Source: Verrucomicrobiaceae bacterium UBA2429 (lineage in GTDB: Bacteria; Verrucomicrobiota; Verrucomicrobiia; Verrucomicrobiales; Verrucomicrobiaceae). Taken from it: a stretch of DNA of 47,649 bases. Made by a program: the position numbers and the translations under genes. The notes below the pieces were generated by a model. It did not search any database, was not told the DNA's origin, and saw nothing but the letters and a program-made list of their open reading frames with translations. Positions 1 through 7,761 of this stretch are shown here, piece by piece (within the stretch, counting starts at the first letter, position 1; each line of letters begins with the position of its first letter). Location: assembly GCA_002343505.1 (NCBI GenBank), contig DDQZ01000082.1, positions 13,997 through 61,645 on the forward strand, read 5' to 3'.

Positions 1-255
1 CACGCGGGCGAGCGCGGCGGCGAGATCCTGGTTGCCGTGGAGGGCGCGCTCGACGTGGCGGTTGAGTGCGGGATCACGAAAGAGGGTCCACCAGGCGCCG
101 GGGGGGTGCTCCTGGGGCGCGTCTGCGGCGCCCTGCTTCCAGCGGCCGGGCCACTTCCACTCCGGCAGGGCGAAGTCGGGGCCGGCTGTGCAGGAGCTGA
201 GCGTGGTGATGGCAATGACGGCTGCGCAAGACGCGCGAGACACAGAAAAGGGCAT
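1..255 (-). CDS. NodT-family outer membrane efflux lipoprotein, N-terminal fragment
   Basis: This is the first 85 codons of a gene running off the left edge. The residues begin with a lipoprotein signal whose lipobox LSSC is at about residues 20-23, followed by CTAGPDF. A segment WWTLFRDPALNRHVERAL then leads into NQDLAAALARV. The C-x-x-GPD-F start and the 'WW..F.DP.L......AL..N.DL..A.ARV' block are typical of the NodT/OprM outer membrane factor family, the outer channel of RND or MFS tripartite efflux pumps. The ATG at 255 follows accA by 24 bases on the same strand, so the two are probably co-transcribed. No inner membrane pump is visible because the window ends, and the substrate cannot be inferred. 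Family assignment is fairly firm for such a short fragment. Confidence 0.8.
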   Translation of the reverse strand, partial: MPFSVSRASCAAVIAITTLSSCTAGPDFALPEWKWPGRWKQGAADAPQEHPPGAWWTLFRDPALNRHVERALHGNQDLAAALARV

Positions 256-279
256 GATGAAAAACACGGCGCCGCCCCG

Positions 280-1239
280 TCAATTCTCCGTGAATTTTCC
301 CAGAGCGCGAAACTTTTGATACCTGGCCTCGAGCAAGTCGGTGACGGGTGTTTTCCCGATGCCGGCGATGGCGGCAGAGACAGCTTCTTTGAGCGCGGCG
401 GCGGCCTCCTCGTGGTTGTTGTGCGCGCCGCCGGGGGGCTCGGGCACAATGCCGTCTATGATGCCGAGCTTGGAGAGATCCTGGGCGCTGAGCTTGAGGG
501 CGGAGGCGGCCTCGGGAGCATGCTCGCGGTGCTTCCAAAGAATGGCGGCGCAGCCTTCGGGGCTGATGACGGAGTAGTAGGCGTTTTCCATCATGAGCAC
601 CTTGTCGGCGATGCCGATGCCGAGGGCGCCGCCACTGCCGCCCTCGCCGATGACGACGGCGATGACGGGGGTGCGCAGGGTCATCATTTCCTTGAGGTTG
701 AAGGCGATGGCCTCGGCGATGTTGCGCTCCTCGGCGCCGACGCCGGGGAAGGCGCCGGGGGTGTCAATGAGGCTGACGACGGGCAGGCCGAACTTCTCCG
801 CCAGGCGCATGGCGCGCAGGGCCTTGCGGTAGCCCTCGGGATGCGCGCTGCCGAAGTTGCGCAGCAGGTTTTCCTTGGTGTCGCGGCCTTTCTGGTGGCC
901 GATGAGAACGATCTTGCGCCCGTCCCAGGTTGCAAAGCCGGCGGGCATGGCGGCGTCGTCGCCGATGTGGCGGTCGCCATGGATTTCGACGAAGTCGGAG
1001 CAGCAGTGCCGCACATAGTCGAGCATGAAGGGCCGGTTGATGTGGCGGGAGATTTGCACGCGCTGCCAGGGGTTGAGGTTGTTGTGGATGTCCCGGAGCA
1101 GGGCGTCGGCTTTTTTTTCCATTTCGGCGATCTGGGCGGCGAGCTTGTCGCTGGGTTTGGACTCCAGCTTTTTGCGCGCGTCCTCAATATCCTGGCGGAG
1201 TTTGGCGACGGGTTTTTCAAAGTCGAGGATTGGCTTCAT
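280..1239 (-). CDS. accA: Acetyl-CoA carboxylase carboxyltransferase subunit alpha
   Basis: AccA is the alpha half of the carboxyltransferase that moves the carboxyl group from biotin-BCCP to acetyl-CoA, giving malonyl-CoA for fatty acid synthesis; it acts in the cytoplasm with AccD. The protein is 319 residues from the ATG at 1239, the same length as E. coli AccA. It begins MKPILDFEKPVAKL, as the family does. Visible family blocks include WQRVQISRHINRP, the EIHGDR segment, LIDTPGAFPGVGAEERN and the crotonase-fold glycine-rich loop IGEGGSGGALGIG. The open frame extends upstream, but that extension overlaps the LysM gene in another frame and is not family-like. It lies 16 bases after the LysM gene and 24 before the NodT gene. 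accD, accB and accC are not in the window. Confidence 0.96.
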   Translation of the reverse strand: MKPILDFEKPVAKLRQDIEDARKKLESKPSDKLAAQIAEMEKKADALLRDIHNNLNPWQRVQISRHINRPFMLDYVRHCCSDFVEIHGDRHIGDDAAMPAGFATWDGRKIVLIGHQKGRDTKENLLRNFGSAHPEGYRKALRAMRLAEKFGLPVVSLIDTPGAFPGVGAEERNIAEAIAFNLKEMMTLRTPVIAVVIGEGGSGGALGIGIADKVLMMENAYYSVISPEGCAAILWKHREHAPEAASALKLSAQDLSKLGIIDGIVPEPPGGAHNNHEEAAAALKEAVSAAIAGIGKTPVTDLLEARYQKFRALGKFTEN

Positions 1240-1255
1240 GGGAAAGTGTGGCGGA

Positions 1256-2197
1256 TCAGCGGATGATGTAGAGCTTGGAGCCGTTGCGCACCAGGATGAA
1301 TATTTCCTCCAGGTCCTCGCGGGCGAGGAAGACCCCCGTCTCCGCCGGGGGCTGGGGCATGGGGGCGGGAGCGCTCGATGCCGCCTGCGGCTGCGGGGCG
1401 GAACCGGGCGCGGGCGGCGCGGTGACGGGGATGGCGCGCACGGGCGGCGGAGTGCGCAGGACGACGCCCGAGCGGCTGCCGGGAAGCCATTTGTCCGCCT
1501 CCATATAGCGGGCGTCGGCGGGCAGCAGGGAGCGCCCGTCGAGCACGGCGGATTTGCCTCTGACCTCCATCTCGGCGGGCGGCTTGACTCCCGCGGGCAG
1601 GCGCATGTCCAGCGCCTTGTATTCCTTGAAGAAGAATTCCCTGCCGCCCAGCACGCGCCTGAGGGTGACGGTTTTTTCCGAGGCGTCCACCACCACATTG
1701 AACTCCAGCGGCATGAGGGTGAGGTGGTCGCCGGGATGGAGGGTGGTGCTCATGAGGCCGTTGAGGCGGATGAGCATGTCGGTGGTGGTGCCCTGGCGGC
1801 TGGCGATGAGGGCCAGGGAATCTCCCGGCTGCACGATGTAGTCGCGCTTCCCCGGAATGGGCTCGGGTGAGAAAAGCTCGTCCATGTTGATCTCGCCGAT
1901 GATGCGCTTGGCCTCGCCGCATGAGGCCGAGTCCGGGAACTGCTGGATGAGCCGGAACATTGCCTCGCGCGCCTCCGGGACGCGGCCCTCATTGAGCATG
2001 TCCGCCGCCGCTTCGAAACGCTTCATGCCCGGATCAATGCGGGGCATGTCGGACCGTTTGATCTCGCTCATCTCCTGGCGGAGGCGCCGCTCCGGGGCCA
2101 GCACCTTGATGTAGATGTACCAGGCCACCGCCATGCAGCCCAGCGTGACGCCGAGAACGATGAGGTAGAGCAGGAGTTTGAGCTGGGCCTTGGCCAT
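1256..2197 (-). CDS. Membrane-anchored LysM-domain protein
   Basis: A 313-residue envelope protein of unknown exact role. Residues 7-31 form one hydrophobic segment (signal anchor). Residues about 55-105 look like a TPR-type helical pair (FEAAADMLNEGRVPEAREAM). Residues 119-162 are a LysM domain (YIVQPGDSLALIA...NGL...LHPGDHL), which binds peptidoglycan N-acetylglucosamine. The next stretch, EFNVVVDASEKTVTLRR, resembles the first strands of a YkuD L,D-transpeptidase, but no HG...S.GC catalytic motif follows. Instead there is a Pro/Ala-rich linker (about 230-285) and a short tail. It could be a non-catalytic relative or remnant of LysM-YkuD proteins. The gene sits between an unknown gene and accA with gaps of 25 and 16 bases, suggesting one transcript. 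Confidence 0.8.
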   Translation of the reverse strand: MAKAQLKLLLYLIVLGVTLGCMAVAWYIYIKVLAPERRLRQEMSEIKRSDMPRIDPGMKRFEAAADMLNEGRVPEAREAMFRLIQQFPDSASCGEAKRIIGEINMDELFSPEPIPGKRDYIVQPGDSLALIASRQGTTTDMLIRLNGLMSTTLHPGDHLTLMPLEFNVVVDASEKTVTLRRVLGGREFFFKEYKALDMRLPAGVKPPAEMEVRGKSAVLDGRSLLPADARYMEADKWLPGSRSGVVLRTPPPVRAIPVTAPPAPGSAPQPQAASSAPAPMPQPPAETGVFLAREDLEEIFILVRNGSKLYIIR

Positions 2198-2222
2198 GTC
2201 TTGTCTTGCGGCGGGAGGCGCT

Positions 2223-2753
2223 TCACAGCAGGCCGCGCCTCTTGAAGTCGAACAAATTGATCTTCTGGGACTTCTCGATCATCTCGACGGTGAACTTCAA
2301 AAGGCATATCTCCCAGGTGTCGTCCACTCCGGCAATGACGGCGCGCATGGGATTGCCGGTGGCTCGGATGTCCTCCAGCAGCTTGCCGCAGACATCGTCC
2401 ATGGACTCGTGGACGACCTCCTCGTTCATGTCGTTCATGCGGAATTTGAAGCCGTATTTCAGCACCGCCAGCTTGTGCAGGTTCTCCTTGAGGAAGTTGC
2501 CAAAAGCCGCGCCCTGGGGGCCGAAGCCGTCGAAATCAAAATCCGCCATCGCGGACGGATCCGGGCGGAGGATGAGCGGCCTTTCCGCCGTCAGCACCCC
2601 CTGGCGCACGCGCGTGGCATTGACCTGGTCCATGAGTTCGGAGACTAGCTGGAACTCGAACTGCGTGCTGCCAAAGGTGTCAATGCGCCGGTCCGGCTCA
2701 TGCAGGACCCGCGTCATCTCCAGCGCGTATTGAATGTCATACTCCGTGTGCAT
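2223..2753 (-). CDS. Unrecognised 176-residue cytoplasmic protein
   Basis: I do not recognise this protein. It begins MHTEYDIQYALEMTRVLHEP and has no signal peptide, membrane segment or low-complexity region. It is acidic in the middle and has helix-like periodicity, with a distinctive DFDFDGFGPQG segment near residues 70-80 and a C-terminal block with DDTWEICLLKF. Codon use matches the neighbouring genes and the reading frame is clean, which supports real coding. It is the first gene of a minus-strand run into LysM and accA (gap 25 bases). The start at 2753 is the first ATG in the frame; a TAGGAT box 12 bases upstream could be a -10 element giving a very short leader, but this is weak. Confidence 0.7.
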   Translation of the reverse strand: MHTEYDIQYALEMTRVLHEPDRRIDTFGSTQFEFQLVSELMDQVNATRVRQGVLTAERPLILRPDPSAMADFDFDGFGPQGAAFGNFLKENLHKLAVLKYGFKFRMNDMNEEVVHESMDDVCGKLLEDIRATGNPMRAVIAGVDDTWEICLLKFTVEMIEKSQKINLFDFKRRGLL

Positions 2754-2890
2754 GGGGGATGAGGCATCCTAGCAGCCGCCGCGTCTTTGCAAAGCGGTCA
2801 ATTTACCCGTCCGCGCCTTTTCATCCGGTGTCTTGCGAGTGTTTCAGTCAGGTTGTCGAAAAAGGGGTGAGGGGCGGCAATAAAGGGGGG

Positions 2891-2930
2891 CATCATTCAG
2901 GAAGCGGTGATTCATAAAATATGAATGATG
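2891..2930. promoter_or_regulatory. 9-bp inverted repeat upstream of the 3D-domain gene, possible operator
   Basis: CATCATTCA at 2891-2899 is matched exactly by its reverse complement TGAATGATG at 2922-2930. A nested pair ATTCAT (2910-2915) and ATGAAT (2921-2926) shares the same core. It lies in the AT-rich 240-base gap between divergent genes, just upstream of a candidate promoter for the plus-strand gene. There is no T-tract, so a terminator is less likely than a regulator site. Confidence 0.4.
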
Positions 2931-2941
2931 TGGAAATTATT

Positions 2942-2970
2942 TTGATAATATGTGGTTTTTATGGTTAATT
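2942..2970 (+). promoter_or_regulatory. Weak sigma70-like promoter candidate for the 3D-domain lipoprotein
   Basis: TTGATA (2942-2947) is one mismatch from the -35 consensus, followed by a 17-base spacer and TTAATT (2965-2970), a poor -10. The predicted transcript start near 2977 would exclude the upstream in-frame ATG at 2952 and favour the start at 2994. The surroundings are the most AT-rich part of the first 5 kb. Confidence 0.35.
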
Positions 2971-2993
2971 TTAAACAAATCAAAACAATCACC

Positions 2994-3707
2994 ATGAAAG
3001 TCACTCTCCTTCTCTGCTGGGTTTCGTCCATTTCAATGGCTTTGAGCGTGCTTTCCTCCTGCGCTTTGCCCCAGGGCGGGTTTTTGAAAAAAGGCGGAGT
3101 GACAGCAGCGAAGGGCAGTCCGCTGCAGCCGGGAGTCCGTTACGAGGTGCGGAAGGCTCTGCAGGCCGGCGTTCCTTTCCGCCCGCAGGAAATGAAGCGC
3201 TACTTTTTTGTGATCGAGACACCGCGCCCGCCGATGATGGCGGCGGCCAATGCCAAAGCCGGGCAGATGACGGTGCGCACGACGGCCTACTGCCACGACG
3301 AGTCGGACCACATCGTCTATGGGCGCAAGAACGCCCTCGGCACGGACCTGAAGTTCGGCAGCGTGCGCAGCGCGGCGGCGGACTGGTCGCGCTATCCTGT
3401 GGGGACGCGCTTCCGCATCGCCGGGCAGCCGGACGTGGTCTATGAGGTGGACGATTATGGCAGCGCCCTGGTGGGCACAGGCACCATTGATTTGTACAAG
3501 CCGACCCAGGGCATGATGAACCAGTGGGGAGTGCGCCATGTGGACATTGAGGTGCTGCAATGGGGCTCCTATGAGCGCAGCATGGAGATCATGCGCGACC
3601 GCGTGCGCTGGCCGCATGTGCGCAGAATGGTCAGCGACATCGAGTCGAATGTCATGCAGGCGACGATGAAAAGCCTCAAGCCGCAGCCTCTGGCCGCCGC
3701 GCTTTGA
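2994..3707 (+). CDS. Secreted lipoprotein with a C-terminal 3D (double-psi beta-barrel) domain
   Basis: From the ATG at 2994 the protein has 237 residues; a longer form from 2952 adds 14 residues without improving the signal peptide. The N-terminus MKVTLLLCW... ends in a lipobox LSSC, so it is probably lipid-anchored outside the cytoplasmic membrane. The domain begins around VRTTAYCHDESDH, continues with GRKNALGTDLKFG and YPVGTRFRI, and ends with VDDYGSALVGTGTIDLY and the VRHVDIEVLQWG strand. That is the 3D domain (three conserved aspartates) found at the end of MltA lytic transglycosylases and in YuiC/RlpA-like wall proteins. Only the 3D part is present, so the likely role is peptidoglycan binding or cleavage, with no substrate shown. 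It is followed on the same strand by an esterase gene. Confidence 0.8.
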   Translation: MKVTLLLCWVSSISMALSVLSSCALPQGGFLKKGGVTAAKGSPLQPGVRYEVRKALQAGVPFRPQEMKRYFFVIETPRPPMMAAANAKAGQMTVRTTAYCHDESDHIVYGRKNALGTDLKFGSVRSAAADWSRYPVGTRFRIAGQPDVVYEVDDYGSALVGTGTIDLYKPTQGMMNQWGVRHVDIEVLQWGSYERSMEIMRDRVRWPHVRRMVSDIESNVMQATMKSLKPQPLAAAL

Positions 3708-3756
3708 GGGCAATGAGAGCGGCTTTGGCAGGCGCGCGGCAAGTTTGGCGAAAGCC

Positions 3757-4992
3757 ATGCGGCGCGGGATCGTTCGTCACGGGGTCATGCGCGTCCTCAT
3801 CCTGCTTATCGCCTTTCTCCTTCCCTGCCACGCCCAGAATTCCGCCCAGTCAGGTCCGTTGAAAAAGCTGCAGTCCGTTTTGCAGGCACCGCCCGACCCC
3901 ACCTCAGCGACCGCGCTGCACGGCCAGGTGACGCGGCTTTTCGGACGCCAAAATCTCATGCAGGGCAAGCCTGGCGCCAAAGTGGAGGGCACCACCGTGG
4001 CCTGGGCCTTCATGGACATGCAGCCCGCGCGCGTGGTGCGCGGGGACGGCGAACTGATCGGTGAAATGACACGCCTCGGCGAGGATGGCCTGCAGGTGCT
4101 GGTGCGGGAGATGCCGAATTTCCACGAATTCCAATACCGCATCGAGGTGGACGGCAGCCCGCGCGTGGCGGGCATGGTGCGCGTCGAGCATTACGAGTAC
4201 GGCGCCGACAGCGAGCGCCGGGCCGGCGTGCCTCAGGGAGCACTGGAAAAGTTCGCCTGGAACGGCAGCAAGGTGTTCCCCGGAACCGAGCGGGATGTCA
4301 CTGTTTACATACCCCGGCAATACCGGCGCGGGGAAGAGGCGTGCCTGATGGTCTGGCAGGACGGCACCCGCCACGCGGACCCCCACGGGCCGATGCGCGC
4401 GGGTGTCGTCTTTGACAATCTCATCCACAAAAAAGAGATGCCCGTGACTGTCGGCGTCTTTGTGGACCCCGGCCGCAAACCCGGCCAGAAAGCGGGTGAT
4501 AAAGCGGCCAACAGAGGCTTTGAATACGACAGCCTGGGAGACGCGTACGTCCGTTTCCTGCTCACCGAGATCCTGCCGGAAGTGGAGAAGCGCTTTCAGG
4601 TGAAATTCCGCCCCGGCCCGGAAGCGCGCGCCATCGCGGGCGGCTCATCGGGCTGCATCTGCGCCTTCACGGCGGCCTGGGAGCGGCCGGACCAGTTTCA
4701 CAAGGTGCTCGGCTGGGTGGGCACCTTTGTGGACATCCGAGGCGGCAATGCCTACCCTTACCTGCTGCGCGTCACCGAGCGCAAACCCATCCGCGTTTAC
4801 CTGCTCGACGGGGTAAACGACCTCGACAACCAGTTCGGCAACTGGCCCCTGGCCAACCGCATGATGGAGGCCAGCCTCAAATTCATGGGCTACGACCACC
4901 GCGTGGACTGGAACGAGTGCTTTCACGGCAGCAAGGGCATGGGCCCCAGCCTGCCCGACGCACTGCGCTGGCTCTGGCGCGATGTGCGCTGA
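3757..4992 (+). CDS. Secreted esterase of the Fes / esterase D type
   Basis: A 411-residue alpha/beta-hydrolase with a signal peptide (MRVLILLIAFLLPCHA, cleaved near HA-Q). The ATG at 3757 gives a basic n-region; an internal ATG at 3787 gives a shorter leader and is nearly as good. An N-terminal beta-sandwich-like part (about residues 45-150, VAWAFMDMQPARVV...FHEFQYRIEVDG) precedes the catalytic domain, as in enterochelin esterase and related xylanase esterases. The nucleophile motif GGSSG is at residues 295-299 (Ser297). A likely acid lies in YLLDGVNDLDNQFGNWP and the histidine in ECFHGSKG. Family members cleave siderophore or carbohydrate esters; the substrate here is not evident. It lies 49 bases after the 3D lipoprotein. 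Confidence 0.82.
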   Translation: MRRGIVRHGVMRVLILLIAFLLPCHAQNSAQSGPLKKLQSVLQAPPDPTSATALHGQVTRLFGRQNLMQGKPGAKVEGTTVAWAFMDMQPARVVRGDGELIGEMTRLGEDGLQVLVREMPNFHEFQYRIEVDGSPRVAGMVRVEHYEYGADSERRAGVPQGALEKFAWNGSKVFPGTERDVTVYIPRQYRRGEEACLMVWQDGTRHADPHGPMRAGVVFDNLIHKKEMPVTVGVFVDPGRKPGQKAGDKAANRGFEYDSLGDAYVRFLLTEILPEVEKRFQVKFRPGPEARAIAGGSSGCICAFTAAWERPDQFHKVLGWVGTFVDIRGGNAYPYLLRVTERKPIRVYLLDGVNDLDNQFGNWPLANRMMEASLKFMGYDHRVDWNECFHGSKGMGPSLPDALRWLWRDVR

Positions 4993-5076
4993 GCGCGCGA
5001 ACCATGCCCCGACCGCCTGAAAAATGCGGATGGAAACTGCCCGCCCCATGAAATGGATGCGGGATGCCCGCGCTCA

Positions 5077-6201
5077 TCAGCGCTCGTCAATCGGCGCCAC
5101 TTTCTGCCCGTAAGGCCGGCCCACATAGGAGCTCAGCGGGCGGAAGAGACGGTTCTCGCTCCACTGCTCCAGCACATGCGCGGTCCAGCCGCTCATGCGG
5201 GCGATGGCAAAGATGGGAGTGAACAGATCCGTCGGAATGTCCAGGCTGTAATAGACCGTGGCGGAGTAGAAATCCACGTTGGCGTTCAGGTTCTTGCGCT
5301 CGCGCATGATCTCCGCGATGCGCTCCGACATCTGGATCCACTTAGGCTCGCCTAGCTGGGCGGTGAGCTGGATGGCCATCTCCCTCAGGTGCGGCGCGCG
5401 CGGATCCAGCACCTTGTAAACACGGTGGCCGATGCCCATGATCTTCTTCTTCTGCGCCAGCGCGTCCTCCACCCATGCGTCCACCTTGTCCGGGCTGCCG
5501 ATCTCCTCCAGCATGTGGATGACGCCCTCGTTGGCGCCGCCGTGCAGCGGGCCTTTCAGCGCGCCGATGGCCGCGCTGATCGCGGAGTACATGTCGCTCA
5601 GGGTGGAGGCAACGACGCGCGCGGTGAAGGTCGACGCGTTGAAGCCATGCTCGGCGTGCAGCACATAGGCCACATCCAGCGTCTTCTCAGCCTCCTTGGA
5701 AGGCGCCTCGCCGTTCATGAGGTAAAGAAAGTGCGCCGCCTCGCTCAAGTCCTTGCGCACCGGCGGCAGTTCCTTGCCCTGGCGCGCGCGGTGGAAATAC
5801 GCTGCGATGACGCCGATCTGCGAGACCAGGCGGATGGCCGTGGCCAGGTTGTCACTCATGTCCACGTCATGCCGCGCCATGTCATAGCAGCCGAGCATCG
5901 AGACCGCCGTGCGCATCACATCAATCGGGCGCGCCTTCTTCGGCGCGTGCCGGAGAAAGTCTATGACACCCTGCGGCAGCTCGCGCTCGGCGCGCAGCGC
6001 CGTGGTGATCCGGTCGAGCTCCGCGCGGTTCGGCAGCTTGTTGTAGAAAAGCAGATGCACCACTTCCTCATAAGAGACCTTGCCGGCCAGTTCGTTGATG
6101 TCGTAGCCGCAATAATAGAGGATGCCCTCCGCTCCATTGACCTCGCCGAGGCGGGTTTCTGCTGCGACGATGCCTTCGAGACCTTTGGAGACGACTGCCA
6201 T
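5077..6201 (-). CDS. gltA: Citrate synthase (short, 374-residue type)
   Basis: Condenses oxaloacetate and acetyl-CoA to citrate at the entry of the TCA cycle, in the cytoplasm. The length matches the short Bacillus/archaeal-type enzyme rather than the longer E. coli form, so the protein may be a non-allosteric dimer; that is inferred from length. Catalytic residues are visible: His220 in GPLHGGANE, His259 in GIGHRVYKVLDPRA and Asp310 in VDFYSATVYY. The tail ARMSGWTAHVLEQ...RPLSSYVG is typical of the family. A 2-methylcitrate synthase cannot be fully excluded, but no prp genes are nearby. The gene is convergent with the esterase gene (84-base gap) and downstream of the NHL gene on the same strand (135-base gap). 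Confidence 0.95.
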   Translation of the reverse strand: MAVVSKGLEGIVAAETRLGEVNGAEGILYYCGYDINELAGKVSYEEVVHLLFYNKLPNRAELDRITTALRAERELPQGVIDFLRHAPKKARPIDVMRTAVSMLGCYDMARHDVDMSDNLATAIRLVSQIGVIAAYFHRARQGKELPPVRKDLSEAAHFLYLMNGEAPSKEAEKTLDVAYVLHAEHGFNASTFTARVVASTLSDMYSAISAAIGALKGPLHGGANEGVIHMLEEIGSPDKVDAWVEDALAQKKKIMGIGHRVYKVLDPRAPHLREMAIQLTAQLGEPKWIQMSERIAEIMRERKNLNANVDFYSATVYYSLDIPTDLFTPIFAIARMSGWTAHVLEQWSENRLFRPLSSYVGRPYGQKVAPIDER

Positions 6202-6336
6202 GATGTTCGGTGGAGAGTGGGGGGGTTGAACTGGGGAAAGGGAAGTTTGGCGTGAGCGCGCGCAAAGCGCGTTTTTGTGGTAGCCTCAAGCGTGCCGAGG
6301 CTCAACTAAAATACGCCCGCAGGCGCCGGATTGCGC

Positions 6337-7419
6337 TCATTTCCTGCGCATCACGCGCACCCGGTGCGCCTCGCTGTCGCCGATGAAGACGGAGCCGTCC
6401 GCGTCCACATAAATGCCGTGCAGCCGCGCCATTTTGCACTGGAGGGGGTCCCCGTCCGGGCCGTCGCCCTTCTCGCCGGTGCCCGCCATCAGCAGCAGCC
6501 TGCCGGTCTTCGCCTCCACCATGCGCACGCTGTGGCTCTCGGTGTCCGCCAGCCAGGCATTGCCCTCCGCGTCTATGGCGATGCCCTTCGGCCCTTTGAG
6601 CGTGGCCTTCCTGGCCGGGCCGCCGTTGCCGGTGAAGCCGTTTTTGCCCGTGCCCGCGATGTGCAGGATTTTGCCCGCCTTCACATCGAACTTGAAGACC
6701 TGGTTCCCCTCCCGCGTGCAGAGCCAGAGATTGCCCTCCTTGTCGAAGTCAATCGAGCGCGGCCCCTTCAGCGGCGTGCCCTCGATCGGGGAGCCGTCCG
6801 GCGTCGGACCGGCCTCGCCCGTGCCAGCGTAGCGCGTGATGATGCCCGTGGCCAGGTCCACGCGGCGGATCACATGATTGCCGATGTCGCAGATGTAAAG
6901 ATGCCCGTCCGGGCCGAACTGGATGCTGTGCGGCTTGTTCATCTCCGCCCGGACCGCCGGACCGCCGTCGCCGCTGTGGCCGGGCTTGCCCGTGCCGGCG
7001 ATGGTGCTGATGACACCCGTCCTCATGTCCACCTTGCGCACCGCGTGGTTGGCCATGTCCACGATGTAAAGGTCCCCCTTCGCATCAAAGCGGATCTCAT
7101 GCGGCAAATTGAATGCCGCCTCCAAGGCCGGACCGCCATCCCCGCTGTAACCCTTCTGCCCGCTGCCCGCGACACTGTGGATGACGCCGTCCGGCGTGAT
7201 CTTGCGGATGCGCTGGCCGGTGTATTCGCAGTACCAAATGGCTCCGTCGGGGCCGCGAATGACGCCAAACGGATTGTCCATCCGCGCCTGGGTTGCCGGG
7301 CCGCCGTCACCGCTGAAACCTTTTTCCCCTGTGCCGGCAAAGGTCTCGATGGTCCATTCGGCGGCATGAGTCTGGAGAGCGAGCGCGAACGCGCAGATGA
7401 GCAGGGAGGTGGTCTTCAT
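6337..7419 (-). CDS. Secreted NHL-repeat beta-propeller protein
   Basis: A 360-residue protein starting MKTTSLLICAFALALQTHA, a signal peptide cleaved before AEWTIETFAG. The rest consists of about six NHL repeats, each marked by AGTGxxGxSGDGGPA followed by LxxPxxIxxDxxGxLYIxDxxNHxIRKV. It therefore probably folds as a six-bladed propeller with no extra catalytic domain. Family members act as binding or scaffold modules; some planctomycete and verrucomicrobial versions sit next to glycan-degrading enzymes. Here the neighbours are citrate synthase and pgi, which say little. The ATG at 7419 was chosen because it gives the signal peptide; the open frame upstream has no family features. Function remains unknown. 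Confidence 0.88.
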   Translation of the reverse strand: MKTTSLLICAFALALQTHAAEWTIETFAGTGEKGFSGDGGPATQARMDNPFGVIRGPDGAIWYCEYTGQRIRKITPDGVIHSVAGSGQKGYSGDGGPALEAAFNLPHEIRFDAKGDLYIVDMANHAVRKVDMRTGVISTIAGTGKPGHSGDGGPAVRAEMNKPHSIQFGPDGHLYICDIGNHVIRRVDLATGIITRYAGTGEAGPTPDGSPIEGTPLKGPRSIDFDKEGNLWLCTREGNQVFKFDVKAGKILHIAGTGKNGFTGNGGPARKATLKGPKGIAIDAEGNAWLADTESHSVRMVEAKTGRLLLMAGTGEKGDGPDGDPLQCKMARLHGIYVDADGSVFIGDSEAHRVRVMRRK

Positions 7420-7761
7420 GGTGGTGGATGAGTGCCAGGACAAAACGCGCCCCGGCGCGGAAAGCAATCGGACGATGCAAGCGCCGCCTTTCGCCATGCA
7501 TTTTTGGGGAGCCCCATCGTTTCGCCAAAAGTATTCCCGCGCCGCAGTGTGAGCTGTCAATGGATGCCCCGGCGGAGCCTGAGTGTTTTTCCTGGAACAG
7601 CACGAATCCGTGACGGGGGGCGAAATGGCCTTGCATGCCGGGATTTTGCCGGAGCGTTCCGGCGCCGCGCAAAACATTCATCGCGGTCATGGATTCTTTT
7701 CATCGGAGCCGTGATGACATGGGGCTTGCGCGCTGGCAGGCAAGATGCTTCTTGGCGGCTC
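7420..7761. other. Divergent intergenic region between the NHL gene and pgi
   Basis: 342 bases without a supported gene. It must contain the promoters of both flanking genes, but I find no convincing -35/-10 pair. The only structure seen is a 6-bp inverted repeat GCCGGA / TCCGGC separated by GCGT at 7648-7663, without a T-tract. An in-frame upstream extension of pgi through this region has no Pgi-like residues. Confidence 0.5.

Noticed and set aside
37..1266. 409-codon plus-strand frame across accA and nodT
   Set aside because: It is antisense to a full-length AccA of exact family length.
6259..6276. CGCGC-AAA-GCGCG hairpin followed by TTTTT on the plus strand
   Set aside because: No plus-strand gene ends nearby (the nearest ends at 4992); on the minus strand the T-tract is on the wrong side. 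It lies in the leader region of citrate synthase and is probably coincidental.
6282..6302. AGCCTC / GAGGCT inverted repeat after the NHL gene
   Set aside because: Only a 6-bp stem with a 9-base loop and no T-tract on the minus strand; too weak to call a terminator.
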